Source of the DNA: Oceanimonas smirnovii ATCC BAA-899 | GTDB lineage: Bacteria; Pseudomonadota; Gammaproteobacteria; Enterobacterales; Aeromonadaceae | Reading direction: 5' to 3' | Assembly (NCBI RefSeq): GCF_000381965.1 | Contig: NZ_KB908455.1 | Location: 1 to 64,000, forward strand | Length of the DNA: 64,000 bases | In this document: one piece after another, positions 8,879-18,840 of the stretch | Numbering within the stretch: position 1 is the stretch's first letter | Layout: every line of letters starts with the position of its first letter | Notes under the pieces: model-generated | Told to the model about the DNA's origin: nothing | Databases searched by the model: none | Seen by the model: the letters and a program-made list of their open reading frames with translations, nothing else | Translations under genes and position numbers: made by a program

Positions 8879-9545
8879 TGCTTACGCTGCCATCCTGATT
8901 GGTCTGCTGGGTGCCGGCCATTGTATTGCCATGTGCGGCGGCGTGGCTGCGGCGTTTTCCATGGCGATTCCTCAAACCCAGCGTCGCTGGCAGTGGCTGT
9001 ATCTGCTCAGTTATAACACCGGACGTATTGTCAGTTATGCCGTGGCCGGTGCTCTGGTGGGCGGTGTGTTTGCGGGGCTGGCCGATATCAGCATGGGCAA
9101 GCAGGGACTGTTATGGCTGCGGCTGCTTGCCGGCATTATGATGATTTTACTGGGCGTATATCTGGCCCGCTGGTGGAGCGGTTTATTGTGGCTGGAGCGA
9201 CTGGGTGGCGGCTTATGGCGTCATATAAAGCCGCTGGCTGGCCGTTTTGTTCCCTTTCGCAGCCCGCTGGCCGCACTGCCCTTTGGCATGATCTGGGGCT
9301 GGTTGCCCTGTGGTCTGGTATATTCTGCCCTAACCTGGAGTGCCGTTTCCGGCGGTGCCACCCAGGGTGCGCTGGTCATGGCGCTGTTTGGTCTGGGCAC
9401 GTTGCCTGCTTTGCTGGCGCTGGGCGGGCTTGCAGGCTCATTGCGACATTGGCTGAATCATCCGCGCTTTCGGCAATTTTCAGGCATCCTGTTGATTTTG
9501 TATGGAATCTTCAGTTTGTATGAAGCGGTAATGCTGCTTGGCTAA
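8862..9545 (+). CDS. SafE/TauE-like membrane protein linked to cco genes
   Basis: A 227-residue polytopic membrane protein of the sulfite exporter TauE/SafE-like type that commonly follows ccoS. Conserved features are GLLGAGHCIAMCGGVAAAF near the N-terminus (Cys and His within a helix), YNTGRIVSYAVAGAL, and WGWLPCGLVYSALTWS with a second Cys. The His/Cys pattern suggests metal or thiol chemistry; a role in copper handling for oxidase assembly is often proposed but is inference here. The start at 8862 (or adjacent ATG 8859) gives the usual N-terminus; a longer in-frame start at 8814 would run deep into ccoS and is unlikely. Confidence 0.9.
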   Translation: MTGQLDAYAAILIGLLGAGHCIAMCGGVAAAFSMAIPQTQRRWQWLYLLSYNTGRIVSYAVAGALVGGVFAGLADISMGKQGLLWLRLLAGIMMILLGVYLARWWSGLLWLERLGGGLWRHIKPLAGRFVPFRSPLAALPFGMIWGWLPCGLVYSALTWSAVSGGATQGALVMALFGLGTLPALLALGGLAGSLRHWLNHPRFRQFSGILLILYGIFSLYEAVMLLG

Positions 9546-9608
9546 ACTATTAAGCGTTTTTTATTGGTGCTATGATTGAGCCAGAATACCTAACAGGCGA
9601 TAAAGCAC

Positions 9609-10352
9609 ATGGGAAATATTATTAAAGCCGGTAAACAAGCCTCGGGGCGGGCCATTCATTGCCAGGACTGCAGCATCAGTCAGCTATGTATTCCGCTGGG
9701 TCTTAATTCCGATGAGCTCGACGAGCTGGATAATATCATTGAACGCAAAAAGCCCATTCAAAAAGGCCAGGAGCTGTTCAAGGCCGGTGAGCCACTGAAA
9801 GCGCTTTATGCCATTCGGGCCGGTACCGTTAAGTCTTACACCATTACCGAGCAAGGTGATGAGCAGATCACGGCGTTTCATCTGGCCGGTGATCTGGTGG
9901 GCTTTGATGCGATTCACAATGGTGCTCACCCCTCCTTTGCGCAAGCACTGGAAACAGCCATGGTGTGTGAGATCCCCTATGAAGTGCTGGATGAGCTGTC
10001 TGGTAAAATGCCCCGCCTGCGTCAACAAATCATGCGGCTGATGAGCAATGAAATCAACGGCGATCAGCAAATGATCCTGCTGCTTTCCAAAAAAACCGCA
10101 GAAGAGCGTCTGGCTGCCTTTTTACATGGTCTGTCCAGCCGTTTTGCCCAGCGGGGATTTTCCGCCAAAGAATTCCGCTTAAGCATGACCCGGGGTGATA
10201 TTGGTAATTATCTCGGCCTGACGGTAGAAACTGTCAGCCGCCTGCTTGGTCGCTTTCAGAAAAATGATTTAATTGCCGTAGACGGTAAATATATTCGCAT
10301 TCTGGATCAAACCGAGCTGGCACGTCTGGCCGGTGTTTCTGAAGCAGAATAA
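9609..10352 (+). CDS. fnr: Oxygen-responsive regulator FNR
   Basis: A 247-residue Crp/Fnr-family regulator. Cluster ligands C18, C21 and C27 in [10 protein letters not shown] plus the Cys in [10 protein letters not shown] would hold an oxygen-labile [4Fe-4S] cluster. A cyclic-nucleotide-like sensory domain is followed by a C-terminal helix-turn-helix with recognition helix [11 protein letters not shown], carrying the E-xx-SR residues that read TTGAT half-sites. It sits directly beyond the cco cluster, whose promoter carries a perfect FNR box, and is followed 21 bases later by uspE, as in many gammaproteobacteria. Confidence 0.98.
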   Translation: MGNIIKAGKQASGRAIHCQDCSISQLCIPLGLNSDELDELDNIIERKKPIQKGQELFKAGEPLKALYAIRAGTVKSYTITEQGDEQITAFHLAGDLVGFDAIHNGAHPSFAQALETAMVCEIPYEVLDELSGKMPRLRQQIMRLMSNEINGDQQMILLLSKKTAEERLAAFLHGLSSRFAQRGFSAKEFRLSMTRGDIGNYLGLTVETVSRLLGRFQKNDLIAVDGKYIRILDQTELARLAGVSEAE

Positions 10353-10373
10353 CAGACACCACAAGGAGGTGTT

Positions 10374-11288
10374 ATGATCAAATATCGTCATATTCTGGTG
10401 GTTGTCGATCCGGTAGCCGACGCTCAGCCGGCGCTGCATCGTGCTGTGTCTGTGGCTTCTTTACAGGAAAGTGCCACTATTACGCTGTTTCTGGCCATTT
10501 ATGATTTTTCTTATGAAATGACCTCCATGCTCTCCAGTGAAGAGCGTGATGAAATGCGCGAAGGCGTATTACAGGGTCGTGAAGAGTGGCTGAAAACTTT
10601 TCTTGAGCCTTATGCCGACAGCCAAATCAAGTTTGAGCTGAAAGTGGTCTGGCACAGTCGTCCTTTTGAAGCCATTAATCAGCAGGTGCTGGATCATCAG
10701 CATGACTTGGTCGTAAAGAGCACACACAAACATGCCATGATCCAGTCGTTTATCTTTACGCCTACCGACTGGCATCTGTTGCGCAAGTGCCCCTGCCCCG
10801 TGCTGCTGGTAAAAGAGCAGGACTGGCCCATGGGCGGCACCGTGCTGGCAGCGGTAAACTGCTGCAGTGACGATCAGGCTCAGGAAGCCCTGAACGAAAA
10901 AATCATTGCTGAAAGTGCAGAAGTGGCACGCTTGCTGTCTGCGACGTTACATCTGGTCAACGCCTATCCCATTACGCCGGTCAATATGGCGCTGGAGCTG
11001 CCCGACTTTGATCCTCACGCTTATAACGCCGCAGTGAAGAAACACCATGAGCGTGCCCTTTATGAATATGCGGTGCGTTTTAATCTGGAGTCAGACAGCC
11101 TGCATCTGCTGGAAGGGCTGGCGGAAGAAGTGATCCCCGACTGTGCCGACAGCATAGATGCCAGTCTGGTGATCCTGGGCTCGGTGGGCCGCACTGGCCT
11201 GTCGGCGGCGCTGCTGGGTAATACTGCCGAGCATGTGATCGACAAGCTCAGCTGTGATGTACTGGTGCTGCGCCCCGACACCGACTGA
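10374..11288 (+). CDS. uspE: Universal stress protein UspE (tandem Usp domains)
   Basis: A 304-residue cytoplasmic protein made of two tandem Usp domains. The N-terminal copy starts YRHILVVVDPVADAQPAL and ends CPCPVLLVKEQ; the C-terminal copy ends LVILGSVGRTGLSAALLGNTAEHVI, followed by CDVLVLRPD. A strong ribosome site (AAGGAGG) precedes the ATG. UspE is linked to stress endurance, motility and aggregation in E. coli. Position directly after fnr is the conserved arrangement and suggests co-transcription. Confidence 0.96.
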   Translation: MIKYRHILVVVDPVADAQPALHRAVSVASLQESATITLFLAIYDFSYEMTSMLSSEERDEMREGVLQGREEWLKTFLEPYADSQIKFELKVVWHSRPFEAINQQVLDHQHDLVVKSTHKHAMIQSFIFTPTDWHLLRKCPCPVLLVKEQDWPMGGTVLAAVNCCSDDQAQEALNEKIIAESAEVARLLSATLHLVNAYPITPVNMALELPDFDPHAYNAAVKKHHERALYEYAVRFNLESDSLHLLEGLAEEVIPDCADSIDASLVILGSVGRTGLSAALLGNTAEHVIDKLSCDVLVLRPDTD

Positions 11289-11301
11289 GCCGTTTCCTTT
11301 C

Positions 11302-11329
11302 TTGCCCTTGAGGCCGCAGTCACTATAAT
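11302..11329 (+). promoter_or_regulatory. Predicted sigma-70 promoter of ttcA
   Basis: TTGCCC at 11302-11307 and a perfect TATAAT at 11324-11329 are separated by 16 bases. The start of transcription would fall near 11336, about 20 bases before the ttcA ATG at 11358, making a short leader. Confidence 0.65.
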
Positions 11330-11357
11330 GGCCCCTGGTTTTTTCGCCGGGGTCATT

Positions 11358-12272
11358 ATGTCTGTTCAAACCGCCAAACAAGTCTATAACTTCAACAAGC
11401 TGCAAAAGCGCCTGCGCCGTAATGTGGGTGAAGCCATTGCCGATTTCAATATGATTGAAGACGGTGACAGAGTCATGGTGTGCCTTTCCGGCGGCAAAGA
11501 CAGTTATGCCATGCTGGATATTCTGCGTAATCTGCAGGCTCATGCGCCCATTTCCTTTGAAATTGTGGCGGTTAACCTGGATCAGAAGCAGCCTGGTTTT
11601 CCCGAGCATGTGCTGCCTGCCTATCTTGATGGTCTGGGGGTGGAGTACAAAATCGTTGAAGAAGACACTTACTCCATTGTTAAAGACAAAATTCCGGCAG
11701 GCAAAACCACCTGCTCGCTGTGCTCGCGGCTGCGCCGGGGTATTTTGTATCGCACCGCTACCGAGCTGGGTGCCACTAAAATCGCCCTTGGTCACCACAG
11801 AGATGACATTCTTGAAACTCTGCTGCTGAACATGTTCTATGGCGGCACCATGAAATCAATGCCGCCCAAGCTGGTGAGTGATGACGGCAAACATGTGGTG
11901 ATCCGGCCCCTGGCTTATGCCAAGGAAAAAGATTTGATCCGTTTTGCCGAAGCCCGTGAGTTCCCCATTATTCCCTGCAATCTGTGCGGCTCTCAGGAAA
12001 ACCTGCAACGTCAGGCCATCAAGAGCATGCTGCAGGACTGGGACAAGCGTTTTCCGGGCCGTATTGAAAGCATGTTCCGCTCGGTACAGAACCTGGTGCC
12101 CTCACATCTGATGGACCATCAGCAGTTCGACTTTAAAAGCATCAACCGGGACTCAGGTGTGATAGATGGCGGTGATATCGGTTTTGATAAGCCTGACTTT
12201 GCTACTCGCTTTGAGCAGGAAGATGACGGTCCCGGGCTGGGTGAACGACTACAGGTTATTGAACTGAAATAA
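11358..12272 (+). CDS. ttcA: tRNA 2-thiocytidine(32) synthetase TtcA
   Basis: ATP-dependent enzyme that thiolates cytidine 32 in certain tRNAs using an iron-sulfur cluster. The 304 residues contain the PP-loop [10 protein letters not shown], the cluster or catalytic Cys pairs [10 protein letters not shown] and CNLCGSQEN, and [16 protein letters not shown] chose the ATG at 11358 (MSVQTAKQ), which is preceded by a GGGG stretch and fits the family N-terminus; an in-frame ATG at 11328 lies inside the promoter. It is a monocistronic gene ending at a strong terminator. Confidence 0.96.
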   Translation: MSVQTAKQVYNFNKLQKRLRRNVGEAIADFNMIEDGDRVMVCLSGGKDSYAMLDILRNLQAHAPISFEIVAVNLDQKQPGFPEHVLPAYLDGLGVEYKIVEEDTYSIVKDKIPAGKTTCSLCSRLRRGILYRTATELGATKIALGHHRDDILETLLLNMFYGGTMKSMPPKLVSDDGKHVVIRPLAYAKEKDLIRFAEAREFPIIPCNLCGSQENLQRQAIKSMLQDWDKRFPGRIESMFRSVQNLVPSHLMDHQQFDFKSINRDSGVIDGGDIGFDKPDFATRFEQEDDGPGLGERLQVIELK

Positions 12273-12299
12273 AAAAAGGCGCTAACGCGCCTTTTTTTA
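12272..12299. terminator. Bidirectional terminator between ttcA and the convergent gene
   Basis: A run of A, the stem GGCGC-TAAC-GCGCC and a run of T can work on both strands, ending ttcA on plus and the convergent gene on minus. Confidence 0.9.
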
Positions 12300-12896
12300 C
12301 AACCAGGGAGTCACCAGGGTATTCGGCAACTGCCACTGGCCCCTGCCTGCCAGAGCCGCATTATCCAGGGTGAGTCTGGACAAGCCTTCTATGCTTTGCT
12401 CTTTTACCAGTGGCTGCAGCTGAATACCTTTGACGTCGGGCACAAAATAACGCCCGGGCCAGCCAGCCATCTCTTTCAGCAAGGTTGTCATCTCGTCGCG
12501 AACATAACGAAGCTGAGCCGCGTCAGTCATTCCGGCCGGCAGCACTGACTGGATCTGAATGGATATATCGCATTGTACCGGGCTGGTAACATCCAGCTTG
12601 ACAACGGCCTTATCGGTATCAAGCTGCTTGTCATAAGGCAACACAAATTCGCCGTGAGGCAGTACTTCTACCACAGCTTTTTGCTGACCTTCCATTTCAA
12701 CAATGCCCGAGTTGATGGTGCACAGCCCCTTGCCATCATGGCGGCTGAGATAAAACCCCAGTGTGGCCTGTTCGGTTCCGGCATCAGCGACGGTATCCAG
12801 GTGTTTGTAAAAGCCACTGTAGCCCAGGGTGAGGGTATCGGCCTGAGCCGATAACGCCAGCAGAGACAGCGCCCCTGCAATCAGAGAGTATTTCAT
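12297..12896 (-). CDS. Secreted protein, probably DUF2987 family
   Basis: A 199-residue protein with a clear signal peptide (MKYSLIAGALSLLALSAQA, cleavage near residue 19) and so probably periplasmic. It resembles the DUF2987 family of Vibrio and Aeromonas as I remember it (LGFYLSRHDGKGLCTINSG; LPHGEFVLPYDKQLD), whose function is unknown. Two Cys residues (GLCTI and VQCDI) could form a disulfide. Its start codon shares a base with the stop of the upstream membrane-protein gene, so the two form an operon. Confidence 0.75.
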   Translation of the reverse strand: MKYSLIAGALSLLALSAQADTLTLGYSGFYKHLDTVADAGTEQATLGFYLSRHDGKGLCTINSGIVEMEGQQKAVVEVLPHGEFVLPYDKQLDTDKAVVKLDVTSPVQCDISIQIQSVLPAGMTDAAQLRYVRDEMTTLLKEMAGWPGRYFVPDVKGIQLQPLVKEQSIEGLSRLTLDNAALAGRGQWQLPNTLVTPWL

Positions 12897-13654
12897 CAGG
12901 CCTCAAAATGATTTGCTGAAGGTGAATGATCGTCTTGAGTGGGGCCGGGCTGCTGATCGCCACCCACACCGCACACTTGCCGGTAGATAATACCTTTTAC
13001 GGTCATATAAAGCGGAGCAACCCAGATAAGGCCGATCCCAAAGCTAAAAATGGCTGCCATAAACAGCACAACCAGCAGCAGATGAATAACCACCAGGGCC
13101 AGCCACTGTCTGGCAAACAAGCGCAACGACACCACAATAGCCTGCACCGGACTGAGTTGCTTTTCCAGGATCAACGGAAAGACAAACATCAGTGCCATGC
13201 TAAGGATCAGGGTGGGTAATAAAGACACCGCCACCGGCAGCCCCAGAGCCGCTCCCAGAGGTAAAAACAGACTGGTGATAAACCCCATCAGCAGACTGGC
13301 CACGGCCAGTGGCAATATAAAGCGAAAGTAATCAAAAATCTGGCTGGGACGAATGGGTTTTTCTGCCGCACGGTAGATGCCAATCATGTCCAGTCCGCCG
13401 CTCATGGGAGCCATTACCATGGAGATAATCAGACCCAGCAGGCTGGCGCTCCATTGATTGTCTTCACCGCCTGCCACTGTCAGCAGCAGTTGATTCAGCA
13501 CCAGCCAGCTGCCGGCAACCCCGATGGCAGCCAGAATCATGGTGAGTTTGGCACCATAAATGCGTTGCCAGGCTTCCTGCAGAATCGTTCTGGGCTCAAG
13601 AGAATAACCCTGCTCCAGGGATTGCTGCAGGCGCGAAAAATCAGGTGTATTCAT
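12896..13654 (-). CDS. Polytopic inner-membrane protein, unknown function
   Basis: A 252-residue protein (start MNTPDFSRLQ at 13654) with an N-terminal amphipathic region ending YGAKLTM and about six hydrophobic segments, including MILAAIGVAGSWLVL, LLGLIISMVMAPMSG and a long C-terminal pair. The layout resembles YciC-like membrane proteins with repeated glycine-rich helices, but I do not recognise it with certainty. An in-frame start at 13786 would add 44 residues without membrane or domain features and is less likely. It is transcribed with the secreted protein downstream. Confidence 0.75.
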   Translation of the reverse strand: MNTPDFSRLQQSLEQGYSLEPRTILQEAWQRIYGAKLTMILAAIGVAGSWLVLNQLLLTVAGGEDNQWSASLLGLIISMVMAPMSGGLDMIGIYRAAEKPIRPSQIFDYFRFILPLAVASLLMGFITSLFLPLGAALGLPVAVSLLPTLILSMALMFVFPLILEKQLSPVQAIVVSLRLFARQWLALVVIHLLLVVLFMAAIFSFGIGLIWVAPLYMTVKGIIYRQVCGVGGDQQPGPTQDDHSPSANHFEA

Positions 13655-13883
13655 GAAATTAGTATCTGTGTCAGGGGATGGGGCCATTATAGCCGCATCG
13701 GCCAGCTCTCGTAACCCATGACAAGGTGTTGAAATGTCAGGTTGAAACCAATTGTTAACAAACAACAAAACCGTTTGTTGCGGCAATTTTTATTTGCTTT
13801 GCTTCAAATGGGGCGAGACCTAGAATGCGCGATTCTTTCAGCATACTGAACGCGTGCGTTCCTATCGAGGTGCAGTCAGGCAA

Positions 13884-14993
13884 ATGGCCGAACATAAATC
13901 TCCCCTTGTTACCCTTGCCGGGATCAGCAAATCCTTTGGTGACAAAGCCATTATCGAACATCTTGATCTGTCTATTTATGATGGCGAATTTCTTACCCTG
14001 CTGGGCCCCTCCGGCTGCGGCAAGACCACGGTACTGCGCATGCTGGCCGGGCTTGAACATCCTGATGCCGGTATCATTCGTCTGGGCGGAGAAGATATTA
14101 CTCAGGTGCCCGCCGAGCAACGTCATGTGAATACCGTGTTTCAAAGCTATGCCCTGTTTCCCCATATGACCCTGTTTGACAATGTGGCCTTTGGTCTGCG
14201 TATGCAGAAAGTGCCTGCTGGCGAGATTCGGCAACGGGTACAGGAAGCCTTGCAGATGGTACAACTTGACCAGCACGCCAGCCGTTTTCCTCATCAACTT
14301 TCCGGCGGTCAGCAGCAGCGGGTTGCCATTGCCCGTGCTGTGGTTAACCGTCCCAGGCTGCTGCTGCTGGATGAGCCATTAAGTGCGCTGGATTACAAAC
14401 TGCGCCGCCAGATGCAGGTTGAGCTGAAAGCGCTGCAGCGCCGCCTGGGCATTACCTTTGTATTTGTTACTCACGATCAGGAAGAAGCCCTGTCCATGTC
14501 TGACCGTATTCTGGTCATGCAGCATGGCCGCATTGTACAGGACGGCAGCCCGCGAGATATTTATGAAGCTCCTGCCAATCTGTTTGTGGCGCGCTTTATT
14601 GGTGAAATCAACATACTCGACGGCGAACTCCTGGCACCGGCCGGGCAACCGGGCAGCTGGCATGCGCGGGTGGAAGGCCGCCACTGTGTGGTGCATACGC
14701 AACAGGCGTTCAGCGCCGGTGACAAGGTGTGTGTGCTGCTGCGTCCGGAAGATTTACGCATGAAAGAAGCCGGCACTCAGTCCGGTACTGACGGCGTAAC
14801 CGGTCACATTCTTGATCGTCAGTATAAAGGTGCCACCCTGGAGTCCCGGGTAAAACTGGCCTCAGGCAGAGAGCTGCTGGTATCGGCATTTTTTGATGAA
14901 GACGATCCCGACTTTGATTATGCCATTGATCAGCAGGTAGAGATTGGCTGGGTAGACAGCTGGGAGGTAGTGTTGCCTTATGAACAGCACTAA
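13884..14993 (+). CDS. potA: Spermidine/putrescine ABC transporter ATP-binding protein
   Basis: ATPase subunit of the polyamine importer PotABCD, 369 residues from the ATG at 13884 (AGG 4 bases upstream). It has Walker [11 protein letters not shown]-loop VFQSYALFP, the ABC signature [14 protein letters not shown], Walker [13 protein letters not shown] and the switch His in FVTHDQEEA, then a C-terminal TOBE-like regulatory domain ([12 protein letters not shown]). Its last 14 bases overlap potB. The gene order A-B-C-D matches the classical operon. Confidence 0.97.
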   Translation: MAEHKSPLVTLAGISKSFGDKAIIEHLDLSIYDGEFLTLLGPSGCGKTTVLRMLAGLEHPDAGIIRLGGEDITQVPAEQRHVNTVFQSYALFPHMTLFDNVAFGLRMQKVPAGEIRQRVQEALQMVQLDQHASRFPHQLSGGQQQRVAIARAVVNRPRLLLLDEPLSALDYKLRRQMQVELKALQRRLGITFVFVTHDQEEALSMSDRILVMQHGRIVQDGSPRDIYEAPANLFVARFIGEINILDGELLAPAGQPGSWHARVEGRHCVVHTQQAFSAGDKVCVLLRPEDLRMKEAGTQSGTDGVTGHILDRQYKGATLESRVKLASGRELLVSAFFDEDDPDFDYAIDQQVEIGWVDSWEVVLPYEQH

Positions 14994-15846
14994 CCGCTTT
15001 CGCAACCTGGCGGTAGGCCTTATCGTCAGCTGGCTGATGTTGTTTGTGTTTCTGCCCAACCTGATGATCATCGGCACCAGCTTTCTGACCCGGGATCACA
15101 GCAGCCTGATAAGCCTGGTATTGACCTCCGGTAATTACAGCCGGCTGTTTGACCCCATGTATTTCAGCGTATTATGGCATTCCCTGGTAATGGCAGGCAC
15201 GGCTACTTTGCTGTGCCTGCTGATCGCTTACCCCTTTGCCTGGATAGTGGCGGGGCTGCCGGCGCGTGTCCGGCCCGTGCTTCTGTTTCTGATCATAGTA
15301 CCGTTCTGGACCAATTCTCTGATCCGCACCTATGCCCTCAAGGCCGTGCTGGGTACCAAAGGATTGCTCAACCAGAGCCTGCTGGCACTGGGGCTGATTG
15401 ATCAGCCACTGCGCATTGTGTTTACCGAAGCGGCGGTGATTATCGGCCTGGTCTATATTCTGCTGCCCTTTATGATTCTGCCACTCTATGCCGCCATCGA
15501 AAAGCTGGACGGCCGCCTGCTGGAAGCCGCACGGGATCTGGGTGCAGGTGCCCTGCCCCGCTTTGTGCGCATCGTGCTGCCGCTTACCATGCCGGGCATT
15601 ATTGCCGGCTGCCTGCTGGTATTTCTGCCGGCCATGGGCATGTTTTATATCTCCGATTTACTGGGTGGGGCCAAAAATCTGCTGATAGGCAACATTATCA
15701 AATCCCAGTTTCTGACGATTCGTGACTGGCCTTTTGGCGCGGCCACCAGTGTGGCACTGACCCTGATGATGGCCCTGCTGCTGCTGGTGTATTACCACAC
15801 CGGCAAGTTGCTTAACCGGCGGGAGAGCATAAATGAAATGGCTTAA
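14980..15846 (+). CDS. potB: Spermidine/putrescine ABC transporter permease
   Basis: A 288-residue inner-membrane permease with about six transmembrane helices and the cytoplasmic EAA loop ([22 protein letters not shown], residues about 182-203) that docks on PotA. The N-terminal part carries TSFLTRD and [12 protein letters not shown], typical of PotB. It overlaps potA by 14 bases and potC by 14 bases. Confidence 0.97.
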   Translation: MNSTNRFRNLAVGLIVSWLMLFVFLPNLMIIGTSFLTRDHSSLISLVLTSGNYSRLFDPMYFSVLWHSLVMAGTATLLCLLIAYPFAWIVAGLPARVRPVLLFLIIVPFWTNSLIRTYALKAVLGTKGLLNQSLLALGLIDQPLRIVFTEAAVIIGLVYILLPFMILPLYAAIEKLDGRLLEAARDLGAGALPRFVRIVLPLTMPGIIAGCLLVFLPAMGMFYISDLLGGAKNLLIGNIIKSQFLTIRDWPFGAATSVALTLMMALLLLVYYHTGKLLNRRESINEMA

Positions 15847-16600
15847 GGGCAGCTGGTTGCTGCTGGTATTTGTCTGGCTGTATGTGCCCATCGTGGTGCT
15901 GGTGGTTAATTCCTTCAACAGTAATCGTTTCGGCATTCGCTGGGATGGTTTCAGTCTGGGCTGGTATGAACGTCTGGCCCAAACCGGCGCTTTGATGGAG
16001 GCGGCCCGGCATTCCTTGCTGATCGCCCTGCTTGCGGCCAGCATGGCTACCCTTATCGGCACGCTGGCTGCAGTGGCGCTGTACCGTTATCGTTTTTACG
16101 GTAAACGTTTTGTAGGCGGCATGCTGTTTGTGGTGATGATGTCGCCGGATATTGTGATGGCTATCTCACTGCTGGCGTTATTTGTGGTGCTGGGCATATC
16201 ACTGGGATTCTGGTCGTTGCTGTTTGCTCACATCACCTTTTGTCTGCCTTTTGTGGTGATAACCGTTTATGCCAGATTAAAGGGGTTTGATGTGCGCATA
16301 CTGGAAGCTGCCCGTGATCTGGGAGCCAGTGAAGGAATTATTTTCCGGCGTATTCTGCTGCCGCTGGCTTTTCCGGCCGTTGCCGCCGGCTGGCTGCTGA
16401 GTTTTACCCTGTCGCTGGATGACGTCATTGTCAGCTCTTTCGTGACCGGCCCCGGTTTTGACGTTCTGCCTCTGCGCATTTACTCCATGGTAAAGGTGGG
16501 TGTGTCGCCTGAAGTTAACGCCCTGGCCACGCTGATGCTGATGGTTTCCCTGACGCTGGTGGTACTGTCTCAATGGTTATTAAGGAAAAAACACGGATGA
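15833..16600 (+). CDS. potC: Spermidine/putrescine ABC transporter permease
   Basis: A 255-residue permease partner of PotB. It has about six transmembrane helices, VLVVNSFN near the N-terminus, and the EAA loop [20 protein letters not shown]. The final helices are preceded by TLSLDDVIVSSFVTGPG, which is typical of PotC. Its stop codon overlaps the start of potD. Confidence 0.97.
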   Translation: MKWLKGSWLLLVFVWLYVPIVVLVVNSFNSNRFGIRWDGFSLGWYERLAQTGALMEAARHSLLIALLAASMATLIGTLAAVALYRYRFYGKRFVGGMLFVVMMSPDIVMAISLLALFVVLGISLGFWSLLFAHITFCLPFVVITVYARLKGFDVRILEAARDLGASEGIIFRRILLPLAFPAVAAGWLLSFTLSLDDVIVSSFVTGPGFDVLPLRIYSMVKVGVSPEVNALATLMLMVSLTLVVLSQWLLRKKHG

Positions 16601-17649
16601 TGAAACTGCAAGTTCGCTCTCTGGCTCTGGCCTTGGCTGCCGCCCTGCCCCTGCTGGCTCAGGCCGAATCGCGCCTGTCTGTATACGCCTGGGCAGAATA
16701 CTTACCCGAAACGGTACTAAACGACTTTACCAAGGCAACCGGCATTACCGTGGATTATGCCAGTTTTGACTCCAATGAAGCGCTGTACGCCAAGCTGAAA
16801 CTGCTTCAAAGCAGCGGTGCCAAAGAAAGCTACGATGTGATTTTTCCATCCAGCTACATGCTCAGCAAAATGGCCCGTGAAGGTATGCTGCTGCCGCTCG
16901 ACAAGACCAGATTGCCGCATTTTTCCGCACTTGAGCCGGCGCTGCTGAACCGGGATTTTGATCCGGACAACACCTACAGTATGCCTTATGCCTTTGGCAG
17001 TACCGCCATCGCCATTAACCGTGATGAGCTGCCTGACGCCGGAGTAACCAGCTGGAATGATTTGTGGCGCAGCGACTTTGCCGGCCAGCTGATGCTTACC
17101 GATGATATTCGGGAAAACTTTCAGATGGCGTTGCTGGCACTGGGCATGAATGCCAACAGTGAGCAGCAGGATGACATTGTTGCCGCCCATGAAAAACTGC
17201 AGGCACTGCAGCCCAATGTGTTGCTCTATAACTCCGATAATCCCCGCCTGCCTTATATGACCGGTGAGGCTAATATCGGACTGCTGTGGAGTGACCAGGC
17301 CTACAAAGCGCAACAGGATGGCCTGAGTCTGGAATATATCTATCCCGAGGAAGGAGCCATTTTCTGGGTAGATAATGCCGCCATTCCGGCCAATGCCAGG
17401 GAGGCCGACGCTGCCCATCAGTTTCTTGATTATCTGATGCGGCCTGAAGTGGCAGCACAAATCATCACCGAGCTGGGCCTGGCTGTGCCCAACCGGGAAG
17501 CAAAAACGCTGTTACCTGCAGAGATAGCGGAAAATCCTGTCTTGTTTCCATCTGCAACTGTGGTGGAAAACGGGCACTTTCAGCATGATTTGAGCGATGC
17601 CGCTCAGTTGGAGTATGAACAATACTGGGTAAAACTTCGCACACAGTAA
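16597..17649 (+). CDS. potD: Spermidine/putrescine ABC transporter substrate-binding protein
   Basis: Periplasmic polyamine-binding protein, 350 residues from ATG 16597, which overlaps the potC stop as ATGA (a second ATG follows at once). A signal peptide ending ALPLLAQA precedes the mature domain SRLSVYAWAEYLPE. Conserved ligand-cleft regions include ASFDSNEALYAKL, SSYMLSKMAREGML, YSMPYAFGSTAIAIN and VDNAAIPANA. An in-frame ATG at 16573 would place a hydrophilic extension before the signal peptide and is less likely. It ends the pot operon. Confidence 0.96.
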   Translation: MMKLQVRSLALALAAALPLLAQAESRLSVYAWAEYLPETVLNDFTKATGITVDYASFDSNEALYAKLKLLQSSGAKESYDVIFPSSYMLSKMAREGMLLPLDKTRLPHFSALEPALLNRDFDPDNTYSMPYAFGSTAIAINRDELPDAGVTSWNDLWRSDFAGQLMLTDDIRENFQMALLALGMNANSEQQDDIVAAHEKLQALQPNVLLYNSDNPRLPYMTGEANIGLLWSDQAYKAQQDGLSLEYIYPEEGAIFWVDNAAIPANAREADAAHQFLDYLMRPEVAAQIITELGLAVPNREAKTLLPAEIAENPVLFPSATVVENGHFQHDLSDAAQLEYEQYWVKLRTQ

Positions 17650-17656
17650 TAATGAT

Positions 17657-17683
17657 GAAGGCCCGCAGTGCGGGCCTTCTTGT
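17657..17683. terminator. Terminator between potD and cobB
   Basis: GAAGGCCCGC and GCGGGCCTTC form a 10-base perfect stem with a 3-base loop between two convergent genes. The T tract on plus is short (TTCTTGT), so it probably serves both strands with moderate strength. Confidence 0.8.
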
Positions 17684-18423
17684 CAGCGGTTGCGGCCGGC
17701 GGTTTTAAGCACCCGCCCCTGCAGCAGCTCTTCTACCCAGCCGGTTACCATTTGTGTAGCCGGGCCATATCTGTGCTCATTAAAGTGGTTTGTAACTTCA
17801 CTCGGCTCCAGGTTAATTTCCAGTGTATGCGCATTGTGCATGGCAGCCTCATGCACAAAGCCGGCCGCAGGATACACATTGCCAGAGGTGCCGATAGCCA
17901 CGAATATACTGGCCTCACTCAGTGCCTGATAAATACGGTCGAGCAACAGCGGCATTTCGCCAAACCAGACCACATGCGGGCGCAGCGGCTCGGGGAACTG
18001 ACAGCAGTGACACAGATCAGACGTCGTTAACGGGCCGGGCCAGTTCAGCGTCTGATTGCTGTGAGGACAGCGGGCCTTGAGTAGTTCGCCGTGCATGTGC
18101 AATACGTTCTGACTGCCGGCACGTTCATGCAGATCATCGATATTCTGGGTAACAATGGTTACCTGTTCAGGCCACTGGGCTTCCAGTCTGGCCAGCGCAA
18201 GGTGGGCAGCATTGGGTTCCACCGTCTGGAGCAATGCCCGGCGCTCATTATAAAATGTCTGCACCAGCTCCGGGTTGCGTTTGTAGCCTTCTGGTGTGGC
18301 TACGTCTTCAATATGGTGCTCGTCCCACAGGCCATCTGCAGCCCTGAAGGTACGAATGCCTGATTCTGCCGAGATACCGGCACCAGTAAGTATTACGATG
18401 TTTCCTTTCTGCACGCTGGGCAT
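17683..18423 (-). CDS. cobB: NAD-dependent protein deacylase (sirtuin)
   Basis: Class III bacterial sirtuin that removes acetyl or succinyl groups from lysines, using NAD. Motifs are [14 protein letters not shown] (NAD pocket), [12 protein letters not shown] and [11 protein letters not shown] with the catalytic His. A zinc site is suggested by ARC and the CHCC cluster. YNER at residues 58-61 matches the YxxR pattern of desuccinylating SIRT5-type enzymes. The ATG at 18423 with AGAGG upstream gives 246 residues; a GTG at 18465 would add 14 residues and is less likely. Confidence 0.95.
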   Translation of the reverse strand: MPSVQKGNIVILTGAGISAESGIRTFRAADGLWDEHHIEDVATPEGYKRNPELVQTFYNERRALLQTVEPNAAHLALARLEAQWPEQVTIVTQNIDDLHERAGSQNVLHMHGELLKARCPHSNQTLNWPGPLTTSDLCHCCQFPEPLRPHVVWFGEMPLLLDRIYQALSEASIFVAIGTSGNVYPAAGFVHEAAMHNAHTLEINLEPSEVTNHFNEHRYGPATQMVTGWVEELLQGRVLKTAGRNR

Positions 18424-18502
18424 GCCTCTGCTAAATCCATCTTGCCCATAGGCTAACAGGCGCACGCGCTGCAGGCCAATAATGCCTTAGTCTAGGAACA
18501 AC

Positions 18503-18529
18503 AAAAAGCCAGGCAGAGCCTGGCTTTTC
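18503..18529 (-). terminator. Terminator after ihfA
   Basis: On the minus strand the stem AAAAGCCAGG / CCTGGCTTTT with a 5-base loop is followed by a T-rich tract. It marks the end of the long thrS-to-ihfA transcription unit. Confidence 0.9.
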
Positions 18530-18533
18530 AGCG

Positions 18534-18836
18534 TTATTCCTGGTCGGGCGTCATGGCATTTTCTACCCGGGCTTTCAGTTTTTGCCCTGGCCGAAAGGTC
18601 ACTACCCGTCGGGCCGAAATGGGAATGTCTTCACCGGTTTTGGGGTTACGCCCGGGGCGCTCCCCCTTGTTACGCAGTTCAAAATTACCGAAACCGGAAA
18701 TTTTTACCTGTTCCCCCTGTTCAAGAGAGACGCGAATTTCTTCAAAAAACGCCTCTACCATGTCTTTGGCATCGCGCTTACTGATGCCAAGTTCAGTGAA
18801 CAGGTGCTCTGCTATATCGGCCTTGGTTAACGCCAT
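18534..18836 (-). CDS. ihfA: Integration host factor subunit alpha
   Basis: A 100-residue DNA-bending protein of the HU/IHF family. [17 protein letters not shown], the beta-arm region with [20 protein letters not shown] (Pro at the intercalating tip) and the C-terminal [12 protein letters not shown] identify IHF alpha. It follows pheT by four bases and is the last gene of the operon, as in E. coli. Confidence 0.98.
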   Translation of the reverse strand: MALTKADIAEHLFTELGISKRDAKDMVEAFFEEIRVSLEQGEQVKISGFGNFELRNKGERPGRNPKTGEDIPISARRVVTFRPGQKLKARVENAMTPDQE

Positions 18837-18840
18837 AAGC

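Noticed and set aside
13741..13800. AACAAAC/GTTTGTTG inverted repeat upstream of potA considered as an operator or terminator
   Set aside because: The stem is AT-rich and interrupted, with no known regulator match; left unassigned.
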